Positions 30,237-39,012 are shown, counted from the stretch's first letter. The stretch is DNA of 64,000 bases from Streptomyces sp. Go-475 (GCF_003330845.1 NZ_CP026121.1:5871501-5935500), one strand, 5' to 3'. Notes: generated by a model not told the origin, from the letters alone. Numbers and translations: made by a program.

Positions 30237-31019
30237 CTATACGGCGACGGGGGTCTGGTCGGTGGGTGCGGCGCTGCGGCCGGTGATGGCGAGGAACGTG
30301 TCCTGGAGCGTGGCGTCGATCGAGCCGCCGTAGCGCAGCTTCAGCGCGCTCGGCGTGCCCTCGGCGACGACCACGCCCCGGTCGACGACGACCAGCCGGT
30401 CGGAGAGGGCGTCGGCCTCGTCGAGGTAGTGGGTGGTCAGGAAGACCGTCGTGCCGTGCTCGTCGCGCAGGCGCCGGACCAGGTCCCACAGGTCGGCGCG
30501 GCTGGCCGGGTCGAGGCCGGTCGTCGGCTCGTCGAGGAACAGCACCTCCGGGCGGTGGGTGAGTGCCATGGCGATGTGCAGCCGGCGCCGCTGCCCGCCG
30601 GAGAGCGCGCCGCACTTGCGGTCGAGCAGCTCGGTGAGCCCGAGGTCGCGGGCCAGCTCCTCGGCGCGCTCGGCGGCCCGCGCCCTGGTCAGCCGGTACA
30701 GACGCCCCTGGGTGACCAGCTCCTCGCGCACGCTGATCTGCGGGTCGACCCCGCCGGACTGCGCCACGTAGCCGCAGGCCCGCCGTACTCCGGCCGGGTC
30801 GGTCGCCAGGTCGCGGCCCGCGACGGTGGCGGCGCCGCCGGTCGGTGCCAGCAGGGTCGTCAGCATCCGCAGGGTCGTGGTCTTGCCGGCCCCGTTCGGG
30901 CCGAGGAAGCCGAGGATCTCGCCCTGGCGGACGGTCAGGTCGATGCCGCGCACGGCCTGCACGGGGCCCTGCTTGGTCTGGAAGGTCCGGGCCAGACCGG
31001 CCGTACTGATGATGGTCAT
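30237..31019 (-). CDS. ABC exporter ATP-binding subunit (DrrA-like)
   Basis: Energises the neighbouring permease. It has 260 residues. Walker A is GPNGAGKTTTLRM, the signature ALSGGQRRRLHIAM, Walker B VLFLDEPTTGLD, and the switch histidine is in FLTTHYLDEAD. The regulatory C-terminal tail is short. It is transcribed away from the TetR gene across a 79-base AT-rich region, the usual layout of a self-repressing drug-exporter operon. Confidence 0.94.
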   Translation of the reverse strand: MTIISTAGLARTFQTKQGPVQAVRGIDLTVRQGEILGFLGPNGAGKTTTLRMLTTLLAPTGGAATVAGRDLATDPAGVRRACGYVAQSGGVDPQISVREELVTQGRLYRLTRARAAERAEELARDLGLTELLDRKCGALSGGQRRRLHIAMALTHRPEVLFLDEPTTGLDPASRADLWDLVRRLRDEHGTTVFLTTHYLDEADALSDRLVVVDRGVVVAEGTPSALKLRYGGSIDATLQDTFLAITGRSAAPTDQTPVAV

Positions 31020-31098
31020 GACCCCAGAAAAACAGAGTCTCTTAAATTTTGCAACGACCCCAAGTTTTCAGTCGCCCCAAGCTAGCTAGGATTCGGGT
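31020..31098. promoter_or_regulatory. Divergent AT-rich control region between ABC exporter and TetR genes
   Basis: This 79-base spacer is markedly AT-rich for the window. It contains the palindrome AGAG-T-CTCT (31034-31042) next to the AT tract TTAAATTTT (31043-31050), good candidates for a TetR operator and the exporter promoter. TAGGAT (31090-31095) resembles a -10 box for the regulator, close to its start. The operator assignment is inferred from position. Confidence 0.55.
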
Positions 31099-31740
31099 AT
31101 GGCAGAGGGACTCAGGGAGCGGAAGAAGCGCGAGACCAGGCAGCGCATCTCGGACATCGCCACCGGGCTGTTCCTGGAGCGCGGCTTCATGGCGGTGACG
31201 ATCGCGGACGTGGCGGACGCGGCCGACGTCTCCGTCAACACCGTCTACAACTACTTCCCGGCCAAGGAGGACCTCTTCTTCGACCGCTCCCAGGGGGTCG
31301 TCGACCGCCTCTCCCGTTGGGTGCGCGGCCGTGACCCGGGGGAGTCGGCCGCCCGGGCGGTGCTGCGGGAACTGCGCGCCGAGATCGAGGCCGTCTCCCC
31401 CCGGATGGGCCTCATCGAGGGCTACGACCGCTTCATGCGCTGCATCGACGAGGCGCCGCCGCTGCGCTCCCGGCTGTGGCGCATCCAGCAGCAGGTCCAG
31501 GACAACCTGGAGACGACCCTCCGCGAGGAGACCGGCGCCGGTGCCGGCGACCCGCTGCCGAGGCTGATCGCCGGTCAGATCTGCTGGGTCCACGGCACCG
31601 TCTTCGTCTCCATCGGCCGTGAGATGACCCAGGGGCGCAACCCGGACGAAGTGTCCCGGGAGATGCTCGTCCTGCTGGACGACATCGAGGAGCTGTTGAG
31701 CGAGAAGGTGCTCAACTACGCCGTCCGAGGCGCGGAATGA
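31099..31740 (+). CDS. TetR-family repressor
   Basis: Has 213 residues. The N-terminal helix-turn-helix (about 8-55) reads RKKRETRQRISDIATGLFLERGFMAV and ADVSVNTVYNYFPAKEDLF, canonical TetR. The C-terminal ligand-binding region is family-variable and cannot be matched to an effector. It lies divergent from the ABC exporter and most likely represses both directions until the exported compound binds. Confidence 0.93.
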   Translation: MAEGLRERKKRETRQRISDIATGLFLERGFMAVTIADVADAADVSVNTVYNYFPAKEDLFFDRSQGVVDRLSRWVRGRDPGESAARAVLRELRAEIEAVSPRMGLIEGYDRFMRCIDEAPPLRSRLWRIQQQVQDNLETTLREETGAGAGDPLPRLIAGQICWVHGTVFVSIGREMTQGRNPDEVSREMLVLLDDIEELLSEKVLNYAVRGAE

Positions 31741-31865
31741 CACCTGCCGGTGTGATGTCCGTCATGTGAGACGTGACGCGCATTACTTACTGGTCACACG
31801 GGCCCTCACGACCGCTAGTGTCCGCCCGAGAAGCAGACACAGCAGCGCGTCAGGGGAGTCGCACA

Positions 31866-32714
31866 GTGGCAGGGAAGCTCGCCGTCATCGGAGCCGGCCT
31901 CATGGGTTCCGGCATCGCCCAGGTCTCCGCGCAGGCGGGCTGGGACGTCGTCCTGCGTGACGTCACCGACGAGGCGCTCAAGCGGGGCACCGACGGCATC
32001 AAGGCGTCGTACGACAAGTTCGTCGCCAAGGGCAAGCTGGAGGCGCACGACGCCGACGCCGCCCTCGCCCGGATCACCGCGACCACCGACCTGGACGCCG
32101 CGGCCGACGCGGACGTGGTCGTCGAGGCCGTGTTCGAGAAGCTCGAGGTCAAGCACGAGATCTTCCGCGCGCTCGACAAGATCGTGAAGGACGAGGCGAT
32201 CCTCGCCTCCAACACCTCCGCCATCCCGATCACCAAGATCGCGGCCGCGACGGAGCGTCCCGAGCGGGTCGTCGGCACGCACTTCTTCTCGCCGGTGCCC
32301 ATGATGCAGCTGTGCGAACTCGTCCGCGGCTACAAGACCAGCGACGAAACCCTCGCCAAGGCCCGGGAGTTCGCCGAGTCGGTCGGCAAGACCTGCATCG
32401 TCGTCAACCGCGACGTGGCCGGCTTCGTGACGACCCGTCTCATCTGCGCCCTCGTCGTCGAGGCGGCGAAGCTGCACGAGTCGGGCGTGGCCAGCGCCGA
32501 GGACATCGACCTCGCCTGCAAGCTCGGCTTCGGCCACGCCATGGGCCCGCTCGCGACGGCGGACCTCACGGGCGTCGACATCCTGCTGCACGCCACGAGC
32601 AACATCTACACCGAGTCCCAGGACGAGAAGTTCGCGGCTCCCGAGTCGATGCGCCGGATGGTTGACGCCGGTGACATCGGACGCAAGAGCGGGCAGGGCT
32701 TCTACAAGCACTGA
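31866..32714 (+). CDS. 3-hydroxybutyryl-CoA dehydrogenase
   Basis: Interconverts acetoacetyl-CoA and 3-hydroxybutyryl-CoA with NAD(P)H. It has 282 residues from GTG 31866, 8 bases after GGGGAG. The dinucleotide-binding motif is VIGAGLMGSGIAQ; the catalytic histidine region is GTHFFSPVPMMQLCELV, and VNRDVAGFVTTRL is typical of the family. It fits the butyryl- and ethylmalonyl-CoA pathway of Streptomyces, linking it to the thiolase at 49120. It is monocistronic, with a terminator after it. Confidence 0.93.
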   Translation: MAGKLAVIGAGLMGSGIAQVSAQAGWDVVLRDVTDEALKRGTDGIKASYDKFVAKGKLEAHDADAALARITATTDLDAAADADVVVEAVFEKLEVKHEIFRALDKIVKDEAILASNTSAIPITKIAAATERPERVVGTHFFSPVPMMQLCELVRGYKTSDETLAKAREFAESVGKTCIVVNRDVAGFVTTRLICALVVEAAKLHESGVASAEDIDLACKLGFGHAMGPLATADLTGVDILLHATSNIYTESQDEKFAAPESMRRMVDAGDIGRKSGQGFYKH

Positions 32715-32725
32715 AACCGCACACG

Positions 32726-32749
32726 CCCCGGGGTCATCACACCCCGGGG
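32726..32749 (+). terminator. Terminator after hydroxybutyryl-CoA dehydrogenase
   Basis: CCCCGGGGT (32726-32734) and ACCCCGGGG (32741-32749) form a perfect 9-bp stem with a six-base loop, starting 12 bases after the stop. Confidence 0.75.
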
Positions 32750-32778
32750 TGAATTCGGTATCGGTTCGCTTACAAGAA

Positions 32779-32813
32779 GCAACCTCTGCGTCCTCCACAC
32801 AGTCAGAGGTTGC
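32779..32813 (+). other. Perfect 10-bp hairpin upstream of the STAS gene
   Basis: GCAACCTCTG (32779-32788) pairs with CAGAGGTTGC (32804-32813) around a 15-base loop. It lies about 50 bases before the STAS gene start, after the previous terminator, in sequence less GC-rich than its surroundings. It could be an operator palindrome or an RNA leader structure. Confidence 0.5.
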
Positions 32814-32863
32814 ATCACCGGCATCAGAACGCGGAGCACGAGACGCACGCACGGGGAGCGCAT

Positions 32864-33187
32864 ATGCACATCAGGGGCGACCACGCCGAGCTGGTCGTCG
32901 GGGGCCGCCTCGACGTCCGGAGCGCGGCGGACGCCCGTACGGTCCTGCACTCGGCCGTCGACGACGGAGTCGGCGACCTGGTGCTGGACCTGTCCGAACT
33001 GGACTCCTGGGACGCCACCGGACTGGGCGTGATCATGGGGGCCCACCGGCGGGCCGGCCGCTGCGGCCGGCGCCTGGTGCTGCGCGGCGTACCGCCGCAG
33101 ATGCAGCGCCTGCTGGTGGCCACCCGCCTGCACCGGATCCTGGCGATCGAGGGGGGCATCGGGGTGGAGACGCTACCTCGCGTGTGA
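32864..33187 (+). CDS. STAS-domain anti-sigma factor antagonist
   Basis: Has 107 residues from ATG 32864, behind GGGGAG. It consists of a single STAS domain like SpoIIAA/RsbV and BldG, which release sigma factors by binding a kinase-type anti-sigma factor. In the phosphorylation loop (SpoIIAA D-S-S-G-L-G) the sequence is DSWDATGLGVI, so the phospho-acceptor would be Thr rather than Ser. No anti-sigma kinase or sigma gene is adjacent; its partner must be encoded elsewhere. Confidence 0.9.
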   Translation: MHIRGDHAELVVGGRLDVRSAADARTVLHSAVDDGVGDLVLDLSELDSWDATGLGVIMGAHRRAGRCGRRLVLRGVPPQMQRLLVATRLHRILAIEGGIGVETLPRV

Positions 33188-33454
33188 CGCCGTGTACGGG
33201 TGTGAACCGGGCGACCGGGGAGACCCGGACGGACGTCATCGAATCGTGCGACGCGCACAATCCTCACGAGACCGTGACGTTACGGACGGCGCGGTACCCC
33301 GGACTGTCGTAGATACTGTGCGAAGGTTTAGGGTTCGGCTGCCCGCTGCCTTGCCACCCTTCGAGCGGGCCCGGACCAGAAGCGACAGCGCGGTGTGCAG
33401 CAAGGCCGGGAGGGGCTTTTCCAGGCACACACACGCTTTTGGGGGGCTTGACCT

Positions 33455-35938
33455 ATGGACCCGAACACCCGGGGACCCGAGGAGTACGGCCACGAGGGCG
33501 ACGGCCAGGGGCCGCGCCAGCGCCCGCCCCGGGACTCCCTCGCACCCGACTTCGGACAGCACGCGCCCGCGCTCGCCCGCACGGTGCAGCTCGTCTCCGG
33601 CGACTTCCTGCTGACCGTCAACCCCGTCGACGGCAGTGAGATAGAAGTCTGCCCGCCCACCGAGCGGCCCGCCCGGCCCGCGAAGCTCACCCCGGCCGAG
33701 CGCGCCGAGGCCGCGCGCGCCTCCCGGCCGCCCGTCCCGCCCGGCCCCGCGCTGCCCGCCCTGCCACTGCTGGCCCGCCAGGACGAACGCGAGCGCCTGG
33801 TGCGCCTGCTCGCCCGCGGCCGTTCCGTCCGCCTCACCGGCCCGGCCGGCTCCGGCCGCACCCGGCTGCTCGACCTCGTCGCCGACGACTGCTCCGACCT
33901 CGCCCCCGACGGCGTCGTCCGGCTCAACGGCTTCGGCCGCACCTGCGACGACCTGCTGCACGACCTCTTCTACGCGGTGTACAACGCCCCCCTGCACCGC
34001 CCGGACAAGGAGGACCTGCTCTCCTGCCTGCGTGAGGTCGGCGCGGTCGTCGTCCTGGACGACCTGGAGTTCGGCGGCGCCGCGCTCGACGAACTGCTGG
34101 AGGCCACCCCCGAGTGCGCCTTCCTGCTCGGCGCCACCCCGGACGTGCCGGCCCCCTCCACCGAGGCCGCCGTCGAGGAGGTCGCCCTCGGCGGCCTGGA
34201 CCGCGCCGCGGGACTCGACCTGCTGGAGCACGCCGTCGGCCGGCCCCTCACCGAGGAGGAGTCCAACTGGGCGGGTGACCTCTGGTTCGAGTCCGAGGGC
34301 CTGCCGCTGCGGTTCGTGCAGGCCGGGGCCCTGCTGCGGCAGCGCGACCGGCTGCGCGCCGGGGAGAGCGCCGTCGACGAGTTCGGCGTCTTCGCGGACG
34401 CGCCCCCCGCCGACGCGTACGACACCACCGGCGACGAGGTGCCGCTGCCCTCGCTGGGGGAGGCCGCGGCACCGGCACCGCTGCTCGCCTCCCGGCTGAG
34501 CGCCTCCGCCCGCGCCACCCTGCGGTTCGCCGTCGCCCTCGGCGGCGAGGTCCCGCACCAGGCGCACCTGCCCGCCCTGGTCGGCGACACCCACGCGGAC
34601 GCCGCGCTCGGCGAACTGGCCGCCTGCGGACTGGTCTCCCCGGTCGGCTCCCGCTACCGGCTCGCCGCGGGCGTGCCGGCGCAGCTGGAGGCCGCCGGAT
34701 ACGCCGACGAGGCCGAGGCCACCGCCCGCGGCGCCGCCCAGCACTACTCCTGGTGGGCCGGGCACCCCTCGGTCACCCCGGAGCGCGTGTGCGCCGAGGC
34801 CGACGCACTCCTCGCCGCGCTGGCCGTCCTCGGGCCGGTCGCCCACCCGCCCGCCGAGGGCGAGGAGAACGCGGCCGTGCACCTGGCCCGCACCGCCTCG
34901 CCCGCGTTCGCCGCCGGACTGCACTGGAGCGCCTGGGAACGGGCCCTGCGGGCCGGCGCCGAGGCCGCCGGACTCGCCGGGGACGTCGCCGAAGAGGCCT
35001 ACTTCCACCACGAGCTCGGCATCCTCGCGCTGTGCGGTGGACAGCTCGACCGCGCCCGCGCCGAACTGGAGACCTCCATCGGCCTGCGCGGCGCCCTCTC
35101 CGACAAGCGCGGCACCGTCGCGGGCCGCCGCGCCCTCGCCCTGGTAGCCGACCGCTCGGGCACGCCGATCGGGCTCGGGCCGACCGCGGGGGAGGAGGTG
35201 CCCGACGCCAGGTACGAGGAGTCGGCGTCCCCGCCCGGCGGTGTCCCGGCGGCCTTCCCGACGCTCCAGCAGCCGTCCTCCCCGGCCCTGGTCACCCACC
35301 GCAGCTCACCCGCGCCCTCGCGCAAGGCCCGGGGCGGCCTCAGGGGCCTGGCCCGCCGCAATCTGGTGGCCGCCGGAGCGGGTGCCCTGCTCGTCGCCGT
35401 GCTCGGCACGGTGGTGACGCTCGGCGCCACCTCCGACAACGACCCGGGCGCACCCTCCGAGCAGGTCGGGGTCAACCCCTCGGCCAGCGAGGGCGCGGGC
35501 GGCGGCAGCCTGGGCGCCGACCGGCCGGTGAACGACAGCGACGGCGACACCGGCGCGGCGACCGGCCGCCCGACCGACCCGGGCCCGGACGGCACGCTCG
35601 GCACGTCGGACGATCCGACGCCGACGGGCTCTGCGAGCGGTTCGGCGGACCCGAGCCACTCGGCATCGCCGTCGAAGCCGCCGACGTCGTCCAAGCCGCC
35701 GTCCTCGCCGACCAAGCCGCCGACGTCCAAGCCGCCGTCCTCGCCGACCAAGCCGCCGTCGAGTACGCCGCCGTCCTCGCCGACCCCGACGCCTACGGAC
35801 ACCGGCCAGCCCTCGCCGACGACGACCCCGCCGACGACCAGTCCGTCCACCTCGGACTCGGCCAGCGGCCCGGCGCCGACCACGCCCACGAGCACCACCG
35901 CGAGCGCGTCCCAGAGCAGTTCGGATCCGGTGATGTGA
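33455..35938 (+). CDS. Membrane-anchored STAND/NB-ARC-like ATPase with Pro/Thr-rich external tail
   Basis: Has 827 residues; no precise family name is secure. An acidic and Pro-rich N-terminus (1-100) is followed by an NTPase module. Its P-loop is GPAGSGRT (129-136), with Arg at the invariant Lys position, and Walker B is VVVLDD (198-203). Next comes an Ala/Leu-rich helical region (about 330-600) with short TPR-like stretches (AYFHHELGILALCGGQLDRARAELETS). One membrane helix lies at about 637-658 and a ~165-residue Ser/Thr/Pro-rich tail follows, with tandem S-K-P-P-(S/T)-S-P-T units, likely outside the cell and mannosylated. GGGGGG lies upstream of ATG 33455. A regulatory or signalling role is inferred only. 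Confidence 0.7.
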   Translation: MDPNTRGPEEYGHEGDGQGPRQRPPRDSLAPDFGQHAPALARTVQLVSGDFLLTVNPVDGSEIEVCPPTERPARPAKLTPAERAEAARASRPPVPPGPALPALPLLARQDERERLVRLLARGRSVRLTGPAGSGRTRLLDLVADDCSDLAPDGVVRLNGFGRTCDDLLHDLFYAVYNAPLHRPDKEDLLSCLREVGAVVVLDDLEFGGAALDELLEATPECAFLLGATPDVPAPSTEAAVEEVALGGLDRAAGLDLLEHAVGRPLTEEESNWAGDLWFESEGLPLRFVQAGALLRQRDRLRAGESAVDEFGVFADAPPADAYDTTGDEVPLPSLGEAAAPAPLLASRLSASARATLRFAVALGGEVPHQAHLPALVGDTHADAALGELAACGLVSPVGSRYRLAAGVPAQLEAAGYADEAEATARGAAQHYSWWAGHPSVTPERVCAEADALLAALAVLGPVAHPPAEGEENAAVHLARTASPAFAAGLHWSAWERALRAGAEAAGLAGDVAEEAYFHHELGILALCGGQLDRARAELETSIGLRGALSDKRGTVAGRRALALVADRSGTPIGLGPTAGEEVPDARYEESASPPGGVPAAFPTLQQPSSPALVTHRSSPAPSRKARGGLRGLARRNLVAAGAGALLVAVLGTVVTLGATSDNDPGAPSEQVGVNPSASEGAGGGSLGADRPVNDSDGDTGAATGRPTDPGPDGTLGTSDDPTPTGSASGSADPSHSASPSKPPTSSKPPSSPTKPPTSKPPSSPTKPPSSTPPSSPTPTPTDTGQPSPTTTPPTTSPSTSDSASGPAPTTPTSTTASASQSSSDPVM

Positions 35939-35944
35939 TACGCC

Positions 35945-35973
35945 CGCCGCCGCGGCCGAGCGCCGCGGCGGCG
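35945..35973. terminator. Bidirectional terminator between the STAND-like gene and nucS
   Basis: CGCCGCCGCGGC (35945-35956) pairs perfectly with GCCGCGGCGGCG (35962-35973) around a CGAGC loop, between two converging genes 57 bases apart. Confidence 0.75.
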
Positions 35974-35994
35974 GTGAACAAACAGGGGGCGCTG

Positions 35995-36666
35995 TCAGAA
36001 CAGCCGCAGCTTGTCGTCCTCGATGCCGCGCAGCGCGTCGTAGTCGAGGACCTGGCAGCCGATGCCCCGGTCGGTCGCGAGGACGCGGGCCTGCGGCTTG
36101 ATCTCCTGGGCGGCGAAGATGCCGCGCACCGGGGCGAGATGGGGATCGCGGTTCAGCAGCTCCAGGTAGCGCGTCAGCTGCTCCACGCCGTCGATCTCAC
36201 CGCGCCGCTTGATCTCCACCGCGACGGTCTTGCCGTCGGCGTCCCGGCACAGGATGTCGACCGGCCCGATGGCCGTCGGGTACTCGCGGCGGATGAGCGT
36301 GTAGCCCTCGCCCAGTGTCTCGATGCGGTCGGCGAGCAGCTCCTGGAGGTGCGCTTCCACGCCGTCCTTGATCAGGCCGGGGTCGACGCCCAGTTCGTGC
36401 GAGGAGTCGTGGAGGACTTCTTCCATCGTGATGATGAGCTTCTCGCCCGCCTTGTTGACGACGGTCCAGACGCCCTCTTCCTCGCCGGTGCCCTCCTTCA
36501 GCGTGCAGGGCGGCGACATCCAGTTCAGGGGCTTGTAGGCCCGGTCGTCGGCGTGGATCGAGACGCTGCCGTCCGCCTTCACCAGGATCAGGCGCGGGGC
36601 CGAGGGAAGGTGGGCGGTGAGCCGCCCGGCGTAGTCGACGGAGCAGCGGGCAATGACGAGACGCAT
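35995..36666 (-). CDS. nucS: Mismatch endonuclease NucS/EndoMS
   Basis: Cuts both strands at mismatched bases, the non-canonical mismatch repair of actinobacteria that lack MutS/MutL. It has 223 residues from ATG 36666. The N-terminal DNA-binding domain begins [21 protein letters not shown]; the C-terminal nuclease domain shows a PD-(D/E)xK core with [29 protein letters not shown]. The C-terminal residues ([10 protein letters not shown]) resemble the clamp-binding tail of the family. It is divergent from the conserved gene at 36919. Confidence 0.96.
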   Translation of the reverse strand: MRLVIARCSVDYAGRLTAHLPSAPRLILVKADGSVSIHADDRAYKPLNWMSPPCTLKEGTGEEEGVWTVVNKAGEKLIITMEEVLHDSSHELGVDPGLIKDGVEAHLQELLADRIETLGEGYTLIRREYPTAIGPVDILCRDADGKTVAVEIKRRGEIDGVEQLTRYLELLNRDPHLAPVRGIFAAQEIKPQARVLATDRGIGCQVLDYDALRGIEDDKLRLF

Positions 36667-36918
36667 GGTCGGCAACGCTACTCGACGGGCGCCTGTCGAC
36701 GCGATTCGCCCTGGAAAACGCGTGTTCGGTAATGGCCGATTGTGTGCATGGTGTGCACGTCGAGAGTGCCTCATCTGCGCATTCTCCTGGTGCCGCCCCC
36801 GGCCGTTGCTTACCGTATGAACGGGAGGTCGCGGCGCGTGTACGCAGCGTGTCCGGTGTCGTGGGCTCCCTCATCTGTCAGGCAACCCCTGCTCGTTGGG
36901 GGTGCGAGAGGAGAACTC

Positions 36919-37311
36919 ATGTCGCTCGACGTCTCACCGGCCCTACTCGAACAGGCCGAGCGAGGCGAGGTCGACGAAGCGGAATTCGTCGACTGCGTCC
37001 GGACCTCCCTGCCCTATGCGTGGGAGATGATCAGCTCCCTGGTGGCCCAGCTGAAGGTGGACGGCGGTGCGTTCGCCGACAACCAGACGCCTCCGCCGGA
37101 CGAGCAGGCACGCGGCCAACTGCTGCGTGCCCTTGCGAGTGACGCGATACGCGGCGCGCTGCAACGGCACTTCGGTGTGCGGCTGGCCTTCCAGAACTGC
37201 CACCGGGTGGCCGTGTTCCCGCTTGACTCCTCGGTGGACGAGACGCTGGGCCGTTTCACCTCGGTCCGCAGCCAGGTGCTGAACCAGTCGCCCGAGTTCC
37301 GGGACTGCTGA
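36919..37311 (+). CDS. Conserved actinobacterial protein (SCO5389 family)
   Basis: Has 130 residues from ATG 36919 behind GAGGAGA. It matches from memory a protein conserved in Streptomyces at this position. It is soluble and acidic, with the regions SLPYAWEMISSLVAQL and ALQRHFGVRLAFQNCHRVAVF; no catalytic or metal motif is evident. Function unknown. It is divergent from nucS with a 252-base spacer that probably holds both promoters. Confidence 0.85.
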   Translation: MSLDVSPALLEQAERGEVDEAEFVDCVRTSLPYAWEMISSLVAQLKVDGGAFADNQTPPPDEQARGQLLRALASDAIRGALQRHFGVRLAFQNCHRVAVFPLDSSVDETLGRFTSVRSQVLNQSPEFRDC

Positions 37312-37325
37312 CGCGGCGCCGCTTG

Positions 37326-37373
37326 CTTGCCGCTCCGTACGCGGGAGGTGCAGTTCTGTACCGGAGCGGCAAG
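37326..37373. terminator. Terminator hairpin between convergent genes
   Basis: CTTGCCGCTCCG (37326-37337) pairs with CGGAGCGGCAAG (37362-37373), a perfect 12-bp stem with a 24-base loop, located between the stops of the 36919 gene and the luciferase-like gene. Confidence 0.7.
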
Positions 37374-37395
37374 CCCCCAGGAATCCATCCCGCCC

Positions 37396-38424
37396 TCAGA
37401 CGAGTTGGGGCAGCACCTCGGCGCCCAGCCGCCGTACGTTCTCCTCGGTCGCCGCCAGGTCCCCGGAGCCCTCGACGAGCAGGGCGAAGCGGGAGATGCC
37501 CGTTCGCTCGCTGGTCGCGGCCAGCCGGTCGGCGCACAGCCGCGGGGTGCCCACCGGGTGCAGCCCGCAGAGCAGTTCGGTGTACGCCAGCGGGTCGCGC
37601 ATCCGGCGCGTGCGCCCGTCGACCGTGACGTGCGCCTCCAGGCCCTGCTTCAGCCAGCCCGGCATCGCCTTCATCAGCGTCTCCGCCGCGTCGACCCGCT
37701 TGTCCGCGATCTGGCAGACGCCGGCCGACACATGGGACGCGCCGAGGATCTCCTCCGGCGACCGGCCGCACGCCCGCGCGTGCCGCCGCCACAGGGCGAC
37801 CATCTCGGCCTTCTCCTCGTCCCCCACGTGCATCCCGAGCAGCATCGACAGCCCGCGCTCGGCCGCCAGGCGCACGCTCGCCGGCGAGGTGCAGGCGACG
37901 ACGAGCTCGGGCCCCTCGACCTCCGTCAGGGCCTCCGACGGCCGCGGCACCACCGGGACTTCACGGAAGCGGAAACGCTCCCCGTCCGCCGACACGGACG
38001 CGTCGCGCAGCCAGCGCACCAGGACGTCCAGGGACTCCGGGAACCCCTGCTCGTACGCCTCCAGGCCCGCGCCGAACACCTCCAGGTCGACCCAGGGGCC
38101 GCCGCGTCCGACGCCGAGCGTGAAACGGCCGCCGCTCGTGTGGTGCAGCAGCGCGGCCTGTTCGCCGACGGTCACGGGGTGGGTGGTGGGCAGCACGCTG
38201 ACCGCCGTGCCGACCCGGATGCGGCGGGTGCGGCCCAGCAGCAGGGCGGCCAGCGTGATGGCCGACGGGCACGTGCCGTACGGCACGAAGTGGTGCTCGG
38301 CCAGCCAGACCGTGTCGAGCCCGGCCTCCTCGGCCACCTCGGCCGAGCGGACCGCGCGGTGCAGCGCCTCACCCTCGCCCTGACCGGGGAACTGGGCCGC
38401 CAACACGAAACTTCCAACGCGCAT
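37396..38424 (-). CDS. Luciferase-like (LLM class) F420/FMN-dependent oxidoreductase
   Basis: Has 342 residues from ATG 38424 (the frame runs on upstream without a good start). The TIM-barrel pattern of the bacterial luciferase superfamily is clear: RVGSFVLAAQFPGQ, GLDTVWLAEHHFVPYGTCPSAI, RIRVGTAVSVLPTTHPV and the glycine-rich RFTLGVGRGGPWVDLEVFG. Actinobacterial members use F420 or FMN to oxidise alcohols, sulfonates or secondary metabolites; the substrate is not evident. It is monocistronic, converging on the gene before it. Confidence 0.88.
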   Translation of the reverse strand: MRVGSFVLAAQFPGQGEGEALHRAVRSAEVAEEAGLDTVWLAEHHFVPYGTCPSAITLAALLLGRTRRIRVGTAVSVLPTTHPVTVGEQAALLHHTSGGRFTLGVGRGGPWVDLEVFGAGLEAYEQGFPESLDVLVRWLRDASVSADGERFRFREVPVVPRPSEALTEVEGPELVVACTSPASVRLAAERGLSMLLGMHVGDEEKAEMVALWRRHARACGRSPEEILGASHVSAGVCQIADKRVDAAETLMKAMPGWLKQGLEAHVTVDGRTRRMRDPLAYTELLCGLHPVGTPRLCADRLAATSERTGISRFALLVEGSGDLAATEENVRRLGAEVLPQLV

Positions 38425-38679
38425 TGCTTTCCTGCTTCCTTGGCTCCGACACGGAGCTCCCCCTACAGCGCATAACCGTCTGACACGTGCCGAGGACACG
38501 GCCGGGCGGAGTATTTTGCGGATTGTCTGCAGAATGAGGTGCTCCGCCGGGAGCCCGGGGGGAGCGCCCGCCTCGCCCCGAGCGGGACTTGTGGCGATTG
38601 GTGCCGTACGCGTACCCCCGACCGCGCCGCGTAGGCTGGACGCGGCCCGAGCTTCCTGTATAGCCCCGAGAGGTGTCCC

Positions 38680-39012
38680 GTGTCCCCGCGTCGCAACCGA
38701 CCCAAGGGCGCCGCTTCGTCCGGCCGGAGCGCCGAGGACGACCGCCCCGGCCGCTACGGCGGCTGGCAGTCCTCGGAGAACTGGCAGGGCGAGAACTGGA
38801 GCGTGCGGCACGTGGCCGGCGCGAGCGCGCAGGGCAAGTCGTACCGCTGCCCCGGCTGCGACCAGCTGATCCCGGACGGGGTGCCGCACGTGGTGGCCTG
38901 GTCGGAGCACGCGGGCGTCGACGACCGCCGGCACTGGCACAAGGCCTGCTGGAACGCGCGGGACCGCCGCACCCCGGGGGTGCGGCGGTCCCGTAACGCG
39001 CCCAGATTCTGA
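38680..39012 (+). CDS. Small basic protein with a Cys/His metal-binding-like site
   Basis: Has 110 residues from GTG 38680 (GAGAGG upstream). The N-terminal half is Arg/Ser/Gly-rich and probably disordered. The second half holds YRCPGCDQLIPDGVPHVVAW and HWHKACW, giving a C-x2-C ... H ... H-x2-C arrangement suited to bind one zinc. Streptomyces homologues are often labelled ATP/GTP-binding, but no P-loop is present here. Its last codons form one arm of a 16-bp inverted repeat. Function unknown. Confidence 0.8.
   Translation: MSPRRNRPKGAASSGRSAEDDRPGRYGGWQSSENWQGENWSVRHVAGASAQGKSYRCPGCDQLIPDGVPHVVAWSEHAGVDDRRHWHKACWNARDRRTPGVRRSRNAPRF
38960..38992. terminator. 16-bp inverted repeat inside the 3' end of the 38680 gene
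   Basis: Bases 38960-38975 and 38977-38992 are perfect reverse complements with one base between them, all within the coding region. The converging ABC gene ends only 27 bases further on. It probably terminates transcription from both sides while also encoding RDRRTPGVRRS. Confidence 0.7.

Noticed and set aside
35690..35790. Tandem repeats resembling a CRISPR array
   Set aside because: Short repeats in frame with the STAND-like gene encode Ser/Lys/Pro/Thr units; they have no unique spacers and are protein low-complexity repeats.
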